From Pseudomonas orientalis (lineage in GTDB: Bacteria > Pseudomonadota > Gammaproteobacteria > Pseudomonadales > Pseudomonadaceae), in contig NZ_CP094351.1 of NCBI RefSeq assembly GCF_022807995.1, positions 2,263,001 through 2,327,000 on the forward strand: 64,000 nt of DNA. Direction: 5' to 3'. The translations under genes and the position numbers were made by a program. The notes beneath the pieces are model-generated. The model worked only from the letters and a program-made list of their open reading frames with translations. It made no database searches and was not told where the DNA came from. Positions within the stretch are counted from its first letter, which is position 1. Every line of letters starts with the position of its first letter. Of the stretch, positions 35,203 to 44,102 are shown piece by piece.

Positions 35203-36153
35203 TCAGAATTGGTAGCCCACGCCGGCGTAGTAACCCCAGCCGTCGGAGCGGGCGCGGAAGTTGCCTTCGCCGAAATTCAACTCGCTGCCATCCTCCCAGT
35301 TGCCGCCGTTATGAAAGTAACGGCCAACCAGCGTGAAGCGCAGGTGGGTGAACGAGTACAGCAACACGTTGGTGGCCACCAGTGAGTTGGCGGTACGTGC
35401 GGGATTGTCCTTGTGCAGGTCCGAGCCGAAATCGTAGTTGGTAAAGCCGATGTAGGTCAGCGAGGCACCGTTGTCGAACTTGCCGATCGGCACAATGTAT
35501 TTCATCTGCGCGCGGTAGCCGTCCCATGAGTATTCATTGCTGGCGCCGTAGTTTTCCCACTGGTAGCGCCCGTAGAAGTTGGCCGACAGATTGACCCGCG
35601 AGTGGGTGTCGATGTCGGTGCCAAGGCCGCTGTACAGGGTGTTGGCGCGATTCTCTTTGTTGCTGCCGTGGTCGTAGATCCAGTCGAACGCTACATACCA
35701 CTCCTTGAACGGCCCGATCGCCAGGCTGCGGCCGGCCAGGTAGTCGATGGAGATGCGCGGCTCGTGTTCCATGAACACGGGCGAGCCATGGTCCCACACG
35801 CCTTTGTCATTACTGTTACCGATGCCGAGGATCTTTGGCACGTCGATGTAGCCGTACAGCTCGAACGGCCCCTTGCGGCCGAAATACTCGTATTCCAGGT
35901 AAACGTCATCCTGCGGCTTGGGGCCGAAGCTGATGTCCTTGCTGCCAATCAACGTCAGGTCCTGATTGAACCATTCGGACAGGTAAGCGCCTTTTTTCGC
36001 CGGCGGGCTTGCCTCGGGGCTGAGGGTTTCGCCCTGTGCCGAGTCATCCGAAGGTTGGTCGTGCGCCAAAATGGGTGCACTGAGTACTCCCGTAACGGCG
36101 GCCAGTAGCAAGGAAACACCAAAGCAAGCTCGGGGCGTTGAGGTGGGGTGCAT
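35203..36153 (-). CDS. Tsx-like outer-membrane nucleoside channel
   Basis: This 316-residue protein has a signal peptide (LLLAAVTGVLSAPILA-H) and a 12-strand barrel of the nucleoside-specific channel family: SEWFNQDLTLIGSKDISFGP, the FELYGYIDVPKILG segment, and a C-terminal YYAGVGYQF ending in Phe. It passes nucleosides across the outer membrane and is the first gene of the operon with the NUP protein. A PurR-like palindrome 74 bases upstream of its ATG is the likely control site. The ATG at 36153 is chosen over an extended frame because of the signal peptide. Confidence 0.9.
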   Translation of the reverse strand: MHPTSTPRACFGVSLLLAAVTGVLSAPILAHDQPSDDSAQGETLSPEASPPAKKGAYLSEWFNQDLTLIGSKDISFGPKPQDDVYLEYEYFGRKGPFELYGYIDVPKILGIGNSNDKGVWDHGSPVFMEHEPRISIDYLAGRSLAIGPFKEWYVAFDWIYDHGSNKENRANTLYSGLGTDIDTHSRVNLSANFYGRYQWENYGASNEYSWDGYRAQMKYIVPIGKFDNGASLTYIGFTNYDFGSDLHKDNPARTANSLVATNVLLYSFTHLRFTLVGRYFHNGGNWEDGSELNFGEGNFRARSDGWGYYAGVGYQF

Positions 36154-36226
36154 TGAAAGTCCCTGTTCGTACGCGGTTTGAACCCGATTCCTCGGGTGAG
36201 GTGAACCTGGCGGCCAAGTTCGTTGC

Positions 36227-36238
36227 GCAAACGTTTGC
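36227..36238. promoter_or_regulatory. PurR-like operator upstream of tsx
   Basis: GCAAACGTTTGC is a perfect 12-bp palindrome identical to the core of the enterobacterial PurR box. It fits recognition by a LacI/PurR-type repressor of nucleoside genes, encoded elsewhere. Its place upstream of a nucleoside uptake operon supports the call. Confidence 0.65.
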
Positions 36239-36324
36239 ACAGGCTGTACCAACTTTAATCAATAGCTTGAATCGGCTTGAGAAAGTCTGAAATAACCGTC
36301 TTATCGATCAGAAATGACCGGGTG

Positions 36325-37242
36325 TCATTTATTCGAGCTGGCTGACCCAATGGCGCCGATCCCGCGCCGATATTCACTCGGCGTCTGGTTCATCTCGATC
36401 CGAAAATGCCGATTGAAATTGGACAGATTTGCGTAGCCCACTTCAAAACAGATATCCGCTACCGACCTGTCGCTTTGCAGCAGTAGCCGGCAGGCGCGTT
36501 GTACGCGGAATTTGCGCATAAGCTCGATAAAGCCATGGCCGGTATTGCGTTTGAAAAAACGCGAGAAGCCCCGTTCGCTCATGTCCAGTTGCCGGGCGAT
36601 GTCCGACAGACGCACGTCGCCGCTCAGTTCGCGCATGAGGTAGTCGAACGCCTTGTTGATGCGTTCGGCGCTGCGCGGGTCCAGGGTCGGCGCATAGCGC
36701 GGGCTGGCCAGCAACTTGAGCTGTCGGGGCGGGGCGTTCTTCAGGGTGTCGAGCAGTTGCAGGAACAGGATCAGGCGTTGCAGGCCCTGGGCATTGCCGG
36801 TGGCTTCCATCAGTCGGGCCGCCTGCGCCGCTGTTTCGCCGGCAAACTCAAGGCCGCGCCGCGCCTGTTCAAACAGCGGTTGCAAGTCGCCGAGTTCCGG
36901 CAGGGCCTCGCGCAGGGCAAGGAGGGCGGCGCCGTCGAATTGCAACACCACGTCACGACCGCGCTGGTACTCGCCGGGCGCCAGGTCGCCAATCCAGTCG
37001 TGGGGCAGGCCGGGACCGATCAACGCGACATGCCCGGCAGCGAATGCACCGATATAGTCGCCCGCCACCAGCTTGCCGCTGCCGTGGCGGATCAGGTGGA
37101 TTTCGAATTCGGGGTGGTGGTTCCAGCGCGCCAGCTCAATCGGATAGTCATGTTCGAACCAGCGAAAGCAGTGCTGCGGCTCGGGCAGGATGACTTCGCG
37201 TTCGGCGGGGCGCTGCTCCAACAGCGTGGCGCGGATGGGCAT
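36325..37242 (-). CDS. AraC-family regulator, MtlR-like
   Basis: This 305-residue regulator has an N-terminal cupin sugar-sensing domain (HHPEFEIHLIRHGSGKLVAG, PGLPHDWIGDL) and a C-terminal AraC domain with two helix-turn-helices (VRLSDIARQLDMSERGFSRF and the FEVGYANLSNFNRHF signature). The N-terminal text matches what I recall of MtlR, the mannitol/arabitol/sorbitol regulator of fluorescent pseudomonads. Only a single SDR gene, divergent, stands next to it; the usual ABC polyol transporter genes are not in the window. The ATG at 37242 with GAGG upstream is preferred. Confidence 0.8.
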   Translation of the reverse strand: MPIRATLLEQRPAEREVILPEPQHCFRWFEHDYPIELARWNHHPEFEIHLIRHGSGKLVAGDYIGAFAAGHVALIGPGLPHDWIGDLAPGEYQRGRDVVLQFDGAALLALREALPELGDLQPLFEQARRGLEFAGETAAQAARLMEATGNAQGLQRLILFLQLLDTLKNAPPRQLKLLASPRYAPTLDPRSAERINKAFDYLMRELSGDVRLSDIARQLDMSERGFSRFFKRNTGHGFIELMRKFRVQRACRLLLQSDRSVADICFEVGYANLSNFNRHFRIEMNQTPSEYRRGIGAIGSASSNK

Positions 37243-37308
37243 GGTGCTGCCTCTTGTAGCTTGGATATCCGCCAAAATACGCGCCTCGTCAGGTGCGGCG
37301 CTACCCAC

Positions 37309-37324
37309 AGTGCCACTTGGCACT
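37309..37324. promoter_or_regulatory. palindrome between AraC-type regulator and SDR gene
   Basis: AGTGCCA-CT-TGGCACT has perfect 7-bp arms. It lies in the 216-base region between the divergent genes and is a candidate AraC or activator site. Part of it also reads as TGCCA half sites. Functional assignment is uncertain. Confidence 0.45.
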
Positions 37325-37458
37325 GATACTTTTTTGCCTCCTTGAGGCCGGTTAAAAAAGTACCGGTCGAACGTGTGCGGTGCGTTTGTTGGAAGCTGGC
37401 CTTAGCTGCTGTAATCGACTCTGTTAAGTAGCCGAAGTGGATTGCAGAGGATATCGTC

Positions 37459-38232
37459 ATGAAACGACTCGAAGGTAAAAGTGCGCTGATCACCGGATCG
37501 GCGCGCGGCATTGGCCGCGCGTTTGCCCAGGCTTATATTGACGAAGGCGCCACCGTCGCCATTGCCGATATCAACCTGCAGCGCGCCGAGCAGACCGCTG
37601 TCGAACTGGGCCCCCAGGCTTACGCGGTGACAATGGACGTCACCGACCAGGCCTCCATTGACGCGGCCATTGCCACGGTGGTCGCCCGCGCCGGCAAGCT
37701 GGATATCCTGATCAATAACGCGGCACTGTTCGATCTGGCACCCATCGTCGACATCACCCGCGACAGCTATGAACGGCTGTTTTCGATCAACGTCGCCGGG
37801 ACGCTGTTTACCCTGCAGGCCGCCGCGCGGCAGATGATCGGCCAGGGCCACGGCGGCAAGATCATCAACATGGCCAGCCAGGCAGGTCGACGCGGCGAGG
37901 CGCTGGTGGCGGTGTATTGCGCGACCAAGGCGGCGGTGATCAGCCTCACGCAATCGGCGGGGCTGGACCTGATCAGGCAGGGCATCAACGTCAACGCCAT
38001 CGCCCCGGGCGTAGTGGACGGTGAGCATTGGGACGGGGTGGATGCGCTGTTTGCCCGGCACGAGGGCCTGGCGCCTGGCGAAAAGAAGAAGCGGGTAGGG
38101 GACGAGGTGCCTTACGGACGCATGGGCACGGCGCAAGACCTGACGGGCATGGCAATCTTTTTGGCATCGAAAGAGGCTGACTACGTCGTCGCACAGACCT
38201 ACAACGTCGATGGCGGCAATTGGATGAGCTAG
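37459..38232 (+). CDS. short-chain dehydrogenase, sorbitol/L-iditol 2-dehydrogenase type
   Basis: This 257-residue SDR has the nucleotide-binding TGSARGIGRAF, NNAA, the catalytic Ser in MASQAGRRG, and YxxxK in YCATKAAV. The acidic residue after the second strand (IADINLQRAEQ) points to NAD. Overall similarity to SmoS/PolS polyol dehydrogenases suggests oxidation of sorbitol or galactitol to a ketose. It is divergent from an MtlR-like regulator, which fits polyol metabolism. Confidence 0.85.
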   Translation: MKRLEGKSALITGSARGIGRAFAQAYIDEGATVAIADINLQRAEQTAVELGPQAYAVTMDVTDQASIDAAIATVVARAGKLDILINNAALFDLAPIVDITRDSYERLFSINVAGTLFTLQAAARQMIGQGHGGKIINMASQAGRRGEALVAVYCATKAAVISLTQSAGLDLIRQGINVNAIAPGVVDGEHWDGVDALFARHEGLAPGEKKKRVGDEVPYGRMGTAQDLTGMAIFLASKEADYVVAQTYNVDGGNWMS

Positions 38233-38298
38233 CGGCCTGCACCGATCAGAACGGCGGGGACGGACAAGCAGTCCCACCGTTGATGTTCGTCGTTCGGC

Positions 38299-38991
38299 TC
38301 ACTCGGCAAAGCTGCGATCAAAGAAGTAGATCTGCCCTGGCTTCAGTATTTCCACCGTCGCCTGGGGCCGGCCACCTTCACCCGGCTTTTTGCGCCCGGT
38401 TTCACGCAAATAACCTGCCTCGGCCAGCTTCAACAAACGCTGGCGGATACTGGTCTTGAGCACCGGCCGGGCGAGCACCAATGAAAAAATCGTGGTCGCC
38501 TGCGGTGCGCTGAACTCATGCCCCAGGAACATCAAGGGCAGGCTGCTGTACAACGATTTGGAAAACAATCGCTCCTGCACGGCCGCCACGAGGCTGTTGT
38601 GATCGAACGGCAACTTGATACTGCCATCGGCCACCGCATTCAGGGAAAACCAGGCCTGATGGCTGCCCAGCGCAACTTCATCAGCCACGATCCCCAGGTA
38701 GTAAGTAGACGAGGACCAGCAGCGCGGGTCGCGAAACGCATCGCCCACGGTGCCCACCTGTTCGCTCCAGACCAGCTCGAGGCCAACCTTGTCACTGGCG
38801 CGAAGCCGCTCCACCGCATCCTGCAGACTCAGGTCCTGCACATCGCCGTTGACCACCACACCCGGCAACGCCCAGTGCCCGGCAAAGGGCTCGGCCTCGC
38901 GCTTGTTGAGCAGCAGCTTCAATTCCCCGAAGGCACGGCAGTAATACAGCACGCACAAGTCGACGGTGTGCAGATAGGGGCTCAATGGCAT
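38299..38991 (-). CDS. nrtR: NAD-salvage repressor NrtR (Nudix-wHTH)
   Basis: This 230-residue regulator has an N-terminal Nudix-fold sensor (about 10-140) that in the family binds ADP-ribose, and a C-terminal winged helix (PVLKTSIRQRLLKLAEAGYL, about 183-202). The Nudix box (GVVVNGDVQDLSLQDAVERL) lacks the canonical REuxEE residues, so it is probably a sensor without hydrolase activity. It is divergent from pncA-pncB-nadE across a strong palindrome. The ATG at 38991 has GGAAGG nine bases upstream and gives the family length; a longer frame has no such support. Confidence 0.87.
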   Translation of the reverse strand: MPLSPYLHTVDLCVLYYCRAFGELKLLLNKREAEPFAGHWALPGVVVNGDVQDLSLQDAVERLRASDKVGLELVWSEQVGTVGDAFRDPRCWSSSTYYLGIVADEVALGSHQAWFSLNAVADGSIKLPFDHNSLVAAVQERLFSKSLYSSLPLMFLGHEFSAPQATTIFSLVLARPVLKTSIRQRLLKLAEAGYLRETGRKKPGEGGRPQATVEILKPGQIYFFDRSFAE

Positions 38992-39089
38992 GTGAAGTCC
39001 TTCCAGCGACGTAGACACACAGTCTAACGCTTCGAATAGATATGTCATGTACTCGAGCGCGGGCATGCGGAAAAATACTTGTTGCCATG

Positions 39090-39110
39090 AAAGTACACGA
39101 CGTGTACTTT
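39090..39110. promoter_or_regulatory. NrtR operator
   Basis: The site is 21 bases with perfect 10-bp arms, AAAGTACACG and CGTGTACTTT, around a single A. It lies midway between nrtR and pncA, ending 26 bases before the pncA start. It is the obvious candidate for autoregulation and repression of NAD salvage. Confidence 0.8.
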
Positions 39111-39136
39111 TGTTTCCAGGCCACCGGAGAATCACC

Positions 39137-39784
39137 ATGACCCTTGCGAAAACCACCCTTGCTTCATTCGATGTGGATGCCCAGAAGAGTTTCACGCCGT
39201 TGTGCCCCGACGAATTGCCCGTCGCCGGGGGAGACCTGATCGGCGCTGAACTCAACCACATGGCCAGTCTTGCCGGGCGACGCATCGGCAGCAAGGACGC
39301 CCACACCCCGCACGCGCCCTGGGTGGTCGCGCAGCGCAGCCAGATGCTGCTACCCACCGGTCTGGCTCACGCCGATGTCACCTGGGTCAGCCACTGCGTG
39401 CCGGGTACCGAGGGCTTTACCTTGCTGGATGAATTGCCCAGCACCTATGACTACGACTACTTCGTCTGGAAGGGCGTGGAACCTGATCTGCACCCCTACG
39501 GCGCCTGCTACCACGACCTGCACGACAAGCTGTCGACCGGCGTCATTGAATACCTCAAGGCTCAGGGCATCGTCCGCGTGCTTGTCGGTGGCCTGGCCCT
39601 GGACTATTGCGTCAAGACCACCGCCTTGCAATTGCTCAAGGCCGGCCTGCAAGTGGTACTTCACCTGCCGGCATGCCGAGGAATCACTGAAGAAGGCAGC
39701 GTGCAGGCCGTCAATGAGTTGCTCAAGGCCGGTGCTGCGATTAGCCGCACCCGCGAAGAACTGGCCGCGATGGCCACGCGTTAA
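39137..39784 (+). CDS. pncA: nicotinamidase
   Basis: This 215-residue isochorismatase-fold hydrolase converts nicotinamide to nicotinic acid. Metal and catalytic features are DVDAQKSF with the Asp near 13, the SKDAHTPHAPW segment, and the nucleophile Cys in VGGLALDYCVKTTAL (about 159). The length suits the family. It is the first gene of the salvage operon, with pncB 11 bases downstream. Confidence 0.92.
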   Translation: MTLAKTTLASFDVDAQKSFTPLCPDELPVAGGDLIGAELNHMASLAGRRIGSKDAHTPHAPWVVAQRSQMLLPTGLAHADVTWVSHCVPGTEGFTLLDELPSTYDYDYFVWKGVEPDLHPYGACYHDLHDKLSTGVIEYLKAQGIVRVLVGGLALDYCVKTTALQLLKAGLQVVLHLPACRGITEEGSVQAVNELLKAGAAISRTREELAAMATR

Positions 39785-39795
39785 GGAGACCCACC

Positions 39796-41013
39796 ATGGA
39801 AAGCGCCTATGACGACGAGTCCCCGGTCATCCAGGGCTTGCTCGACACCGATTACTACACCTTCACCATGATGCAGGCGGTGCTGCACCAGCATCCGAAT
39901 GTGGATGTGGAATACAACTTCATCGTCCGTTCCAGGGAAAAACTCGGCCATCTGATCCCGCAGTTGCGAACCGAACTGGAAAAGCTTGCCGGCCTGCAAA
40001 TGCGTGAAGGCGAGCTGCGCTTCCTGTTCAACCCGCGCTTTCGCGAATACCTCACGCCGGATTACGAGCGCTTCCTCGGGCTGTTTCGCTTCAACCTGCG
40101 CTATATCCACCTGCATGAAGTGGACGGGCAACTGAACATCCGCGTGATCGGCCCGATGCTGCACTGCATCATGTTCGAGCAACCGGTACTGGCGCTGGTC
40201 AGTGAATTGCGCAACCGCGACAAGTACCCCGACGTGACCCTCGAGGACGTCACCCGCAAGCTCTACCAGAAGTTCGACTGGCTGGAGAAGAACCTCAGCC
40301 GCGACGAGTTGGCCGACCTGCGCGTCTCCGATTTTTCCACGCGTCGGCGCCTGTCATTCAAGGCCCAGCGCGAAGTGGTCGACATCATGCGCCGCGACTT
40401 CCCCGGCCAGTTCCTCGGTACCAGCAACGCGCACCTGGCCTATGAATTCGATTTGCCGCTGATCGGCACCATGGCTCACCAATGGTTGATGGTGCACCAG
40501 CAACTGGGGCGCTTGCGCGAAAGCCAGAACGCCGCACTGGAAAACTGGGTGCGTGAATACCGTGGCCGTCTCGGTATGGCCCTGACCGACTGCATCAGCA
40601 CCGATTTCTTCCTCAAGGATTTCGACCTGTACTTTGCCAAGCTTTACGACGGTCTGCGCCAAGACTCCGGCGACCCCATCGTGTGGGCCGACAAGGTACT
40701 GGCCAAATATAAGGAACTCGGTATCGACCCCATGACCAAAGACCTTATGTTCTCCGACGGTCTGAATTTCGAAAAATGCCTGCCGATCCTGCGGCACATC
40801 CGCGGCAAGGCCCGGTTCGGCTTCGGCATGGGCACCAGCCTTGCCTGCGATGTGGACGGCGTGGAGCCACTGAGCATCGTGATGAAGCTGGTGCGGGTAC
40901 ACGGCGAGCCCGTGGTGAAATTCTCCGATGACCCGGTGAAGAACGTCTGCGAAGACCCGTCGTTTTTGCAGTACGCGGCACAGGTATTCAACGTTGGTAA
41001 CGTGGAGGTATGA
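39796..41013 (+). CDS. pncB: nicotinate phosphoribosyltransferase
   Basis: This 405-residue type II phosphoribosyltransferase makes nicotinate mononucleotide from nicotinate and PRPP with ATP. Markers include [32 protein letters not shown] around the active site His region, [11 protein letters not shown], and RQDSGDPI. It is followed one base after its stop by nadE. It is closer to the E. coli PncB form than to Gram-positive types. Confidence 0.94.
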   Translation: MESAYDDESPVIQGLLDTDYYTFTMMQAVLHQHPNVDVEYNFIVRSREKLGHLIPQLRTELEKLAGLQMREGELRFLFNPRFREYLTPDYERFLGLFRFNLRYIHLHEVDGQLNIRVIGPMLHCIMFEQPVLALVSELRNRDKYPDVTLEDVTRKLYQKFDWLEKNLSRDELADLRVSDFSTRRRLSFKAQREVVDIMRRDFPGQFLGTSNAHLAYEFDLPLIGTMAHQWLMVHQQLGRLRESQNAALENWVREYRGRLGMALTDCISTDFFLKDFDLYFAKLYDGLRQDSGDPIVWADKVLAKYKELGIDPMTKDLMFSDGLNFEKCLPILRHIRGKARFGFGMGTSLACDVDGVEPLSIVMKLVRVHGEPVVKFSDDPVKNVCEDPSFLQYAAQVFNVGNVEV

Positions 41014-41014
41014 C

Positions 41015-41830
41015 ATGCACACTCAAGAACGCATCGCCCGTGAGCTGAACGTCGATCGCTCGCTGGTCGCAGGCGGCGAGCCCCGGGAAATTCAACGGCG
41101 CATCGATTTCATCAAGACGACGTTGCGCGCCTCCGGCTGCAAGGCGCTGGTGCTGGGTATCAGCGGCGGTGTCGACTCACTGCTTGCGGGCCGCCTGTGC
41201 CAGCTGGCGGTGCAGCAACTGCGCGACGAAGACTATGCCGCGCGTTTTATCGCCATGCGTCTGCCTTATAAAACCCAGGGCGACGAACACGATGCCCAGG
41301 CTTCGCTGGATTTTATCCTGCCGGACCATATCGACACCCTCGACATTGCCGCCAGTGTCGACGGGCTGATGGCCAGCCTGGCCGCCGCCGAAGCCAGTGC
41401 CGCGCAGCTCGACTTCATCAAGGGCAACGTCAAGGCCCGTGCGCGCATGATTGCGCAATATGCGGTCGCCAACCTGCATAACGGCCTGGTGGTCGGCACC
41501 GACCAGGCGGCCGAAGCGCTGATGGGGTTCTTCACTAAATTCGGCGACGGCGCCTGCGACCTGGCGCCGTTGTCCGGCCTGACCAAAACCCAGGTGCGCC
41601 TGCTCGCCACCGCACTCGGCGCCCCGGCGAACCTGGCGCAAAAACCGCCCACCGCGGATCTTGAAGAACTGGCGCCGGGGAAACTCGATGAAGATGCCTA
41701 CGGTTGCTCCTACGACGAGATCGACGCGTACTTGATGGGCGAGCCGGTGAGCGAGCGGGTGAGGGTGATTGTCGAGGAGGCGTATGGCAAGACAGCGCAC
41801 AAACGCGCGCTGCCGATTGCCCCGCAGTAA
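41015..41830 (+). CDS. nadE: NH3-dependent NAD+ synthetase
   Basis: This 271-residue N-type ATP pyrophosphatase amidates nicotinate adenine dinucleotide. The P-loop SGGVDS appears in [17 protein letters not shown] (about residues 50-66). The [29 protein letters not shown] segment (given by position about 158-186) forms the active site, and no glutaminase domain is attached, so ammonia is the nitrogen donor. It completes an operon in which only NadD is missing for full salvage. Confidence 0.94.
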   Translation: MHTQERIARELNVDRSLVAGGEPREIQRRIDFIKTTLRASGCKALVLGISGGVDSLLAGRLCQLAVQQLRDEDYAARFIAMRLPYKTQGDEHDAQASLDFILPDHIDTLDIAASVDGLMASLAAAEASAAQLDFIKGNVKARARMIAQYAVANLHNGLVVGTDQAAEALMGFFTKFGDGACDLAPLSGLTKTQVRLLATALGAPANLAQKPPTADLEELAPGKLDEDAYGCSYDEIDAYLMGEPVSERVRVIVEEAYGKTAHKRALPIAPQ

Positions 41831-41941
41831 GCGCGGGCTGCAAGCCATATCAGGAAGTGTCTCGCCATGAAATGGAATTTTTCCTACATTATTGAAGGAT
41901 GAGGATTCTTTACGCTCTGGGCTATCAATGAGTTCAGGATC

Positions 41942-42415
41942 ATGGGAATGGCTTCCAGCGTATTGAGAGCGAGTGATTCAGTTGCCAGGGTGTTGCGCCG
42001 CAACCTGCCAGTGCTTCTCGGCACGACGGCCATGGCGATTTTGTCAGGCATCCTGGTGACGGTATTGGATGATGCGACCTATCTGCGCCGGTTCGACCCG
42101 TCGCTCAAAGCGCAGATGTCCGGGTGGAGTCTTGTCGCATTGGCGACTGTTGCCGTGTTTTCCAATGTCATGATGGTGTGCGGTCGGCATTGGGCGGGTG
42201 TTGTCCTGGCAGGCTATTTTGCGCTGTGTCTGATGCTGGTGGTACCGACCATTGAGTACCACCCCCATACCTTGGTCTATTCGCTGGGTGTCGTATGCCC
42301 GCTGTGCGGAATGCTTCTGCTCAATACCGAGCGCCACCGCGAGATGCGCCAAAAGCTGTTTGAACTGCGTGTCCAGCGCTGCGCGGCCAGGCGTTCAGTC
42401 CTTGAGGATGCCTGA
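41942..42415 (+). CDS. hypothetical four-helix membrane protein
   Basis: This 157-residue protein has four hydrophobic stretches (about 25-45, 63-80, 85-103, 113-130) and a basic C-terminal tail (RHREMRQKLFELRVQRCAAR). I recognise no family. It lies 111 bases after nadE and 118 before the EF-hand-like repeat gene in the same direction. Base composition is between that of the NAD genes and the AT-richer repeat gene. Confidence 0.6.
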   Translation: MGMASSVLRASDSVARVLRRNLPVLLGTTAMAILSGILVTVLDDATYLRRFDPSLKAQMSGWSLVALATVAVFSNVMMVCGRHWAGVVLAGYFALCLMLVVPTIEYHPHTLVYSLGVVCPLCGMLLLNTERHREMRQKLFELRVQRCAARRSVLEDA

Positions 42416-42533
42416 TGGCCTCTGTGGGTTGGAACTGCCCGATTCCAGCGGGCCACATATGGCACGTGGGTCGCGGATGGCTTTTCCAGGACCGACACGT
42501 GGGTATTTCAGTTTCCGGACTTGGGATCGTGAT

Positions 42534-44102
42534 ATGACAGATATAAGTAACAGGCAACTCTATTCGCAGGTTGGGGTTTACTCGCAGGCACCGAGCGTTT
42601 CACCAGAAAACGAGTACAAGGCAAAGTCAGATGCAGAGATCGCAGCGCTCTTTGCCAGTAACTTCGACTACTTTGAACCTAAAGATGGCTTGGTGTCCCA
42701 GGCAAAATTACGCGAAATAGCGAATCGTCCGGTACCGACCGGTAATCCAGTCGATGACGCGATGACAATGTTAGCGCGTGAGATTACCAGTCGCGGCTCA
42801 CTCAACTATCGTTTGGATAAAGTAGACGGTGAGTACAAAGGGCCCGCTGATGGGAAGATTAGTCTTAAAGGTATTGACCATGAGATCGCCTCCAACTCGA
42901 ATAAGAAGCCTCCCACGGATAATCGCTTTGCAGGCGCACCCCGTAGCGTCAATAACGCGGTGGGGAACGCGAACCGCGGCCTGATGAATCCTGTGCAGAA
43001 TCTTTCGATAGCACCTCAAGGGTTCAGCGGTCAGCCTGAGCCTGCAGGGCTGCCTTATTTTAAAATGGCCTCTGATTTTAAAGACAACTTCAGTTATTTT
43101 CAGAACGCCGATGGGTTCGTGTCAATGGACAACATTGCGGCTATCGCCTATTGCCCTATGACAAATGATCCTTTTACCGACAAGATGATCTGGCTAGCCC
43201 AGGCAATCATGAGCAGTCCGCTAATGAGATTCATGTTGGACTCGAAGACACAAAACGGTCAACAGGATGGCCTTATCAGTTTCTCTGATGCGCAGGGGGT
43301 GGCTGAGCATTTCAATGGTGCGCCCGACTTCTCGACTGGGCAACAATTTCCTGTTGGACGAGGGGCTTACCAACCGTCCATGTATTCAGGGCTTAATGAT
43401 TTTCCGCCTCAGTCGTATGGGCAGGTTTTTCCACAGCAGCCACCGTCGTATGAAGAAACCATGGCTCAGCAGCCATATTATAATAATGGTCCCCTTCAGG
43501 AAGTTACGACGATCAAGAATAATCGTTATGCCTACGATAGCGATGAGGACTTTTCCACAAAAGTATTGCCCTACTTCGGCGTGCTGGAAGATCCCGCCAC
43601 ACCGGGTTATATATCCGATAACTCGCTTCGTTCAGTCGCATCGGGTTTCCGACCGGACGGAAGTAGGGCTACTTTGGAAGAGCAAGAGATTGCTGAAAAC
43701 TTTATGAGTCGAGGTGGTTTCTTTAAAAAACTGGACCGAGGCTCCAGCGGCAAACTTGATGGCCTGATCTCTCGTTCGGATCTGGGTGGGTTTGCAACAG
43801 ATTATAGCGGCTCAACTGATCACGATGTATTGAAGGGTATAAAGAAATATTTTCATGAGTACACGGCAGGGAAGGATGATGCCTATGTTAATTTCAATGA
43901 ATTGCGAGAGGCTGCGGGCGAAATTCCGTCGACACGCACCTTCGCTGATGAAGCGCGTGAATATGCAAAAGAGTTTCTAAAACGTGTCGATCTGGCGGAT
44001 AAGACGGATGTTGGGGTGTCCTGTTGGGGACTGTTCAATGGTAAACGGGATGAGCGTTTTGATATGGACAACCTTGAATACATGCTCGACCAGACAAAAT
44101 GA
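42534..44102 (+). CDS. EF-hand-like tandem repeat protein of unknown function
   Basis: This 522-residue protein has four diverged units of about 86 residues (about 31-116, 174-260, 334-424, 431-518). Each has an aromatic helix (ASNFDYF, KDNFSYF, KVLPYFG, IKKYFHE), an early DG-x-V/I-S loop and a later LDxxxxGxxDGxIS loop: DGLVS 51, DGKIS 106, DGFVS 193, DGLIS 245, GYIS 358, DGLIS 409, with weaker loops at 448 and 506. A Pro/Gln/Tyr-rich linker (276-320) splits the pairs. There is no signal peptide or membrane helix. The gene is AT-richer than its neighbours. The loops recall Ca2+-binding EF-hands and, faintly, HrpK-like type III proteins; neither is proven. Confidence 0.75.
   Translation: MTDISNRQLYSQVGVYSQAPSVSPENEYKAKSDAEIAALFASNFDYFEPKDGLVSQAKLREIANRPVPTGNPVDDAMTMLAREITSRGSLNYRLDKVDGEYKGPADGKISLKGIDHEIASNSNKKPPTDNRFAGAPRSVNNAVGNANRGLMNPVQNLSIAPQGFSGQPEPAGLPYFKMASDFKDNFSYFQNADGFVSMDNIAAIAYCPMTNDPFTDKMIWLAQAIMSSPLMRFMLDSKTQNGQQDGLISFSDAQGVAEHFNGAPDFSTGQQFPVGRGAYQPSMYSGLNDFPPQSYGQVFPQQPPSYEETMAQQPYYNNGPLQEVTTIKNNRYAYDSDEDFSTKVLPYFGVLEDPATPGYISDNSLRSVASGFRPDGSRATLEEQEIAENFMSRGGFFKKLDRGSSGKLDGLISRSDLGGFATDYSGSTDHDVLKGIKKYFHEYTAGKDDAYVNFNELREAAGEIPSTRTFADEAREYAKEFLKRVDLADKTDVGVSCWGLFNGKRDERFDMDNLEYMLDQTK

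Noticed and set aside
42534..44102. Firm assignment of the repeat protein as a type III effector or translocator
   Set aside because: The resemblance to HrpK-like DG-x-IS loops is faint, and no hrp box or secretion gene was seen in the window.
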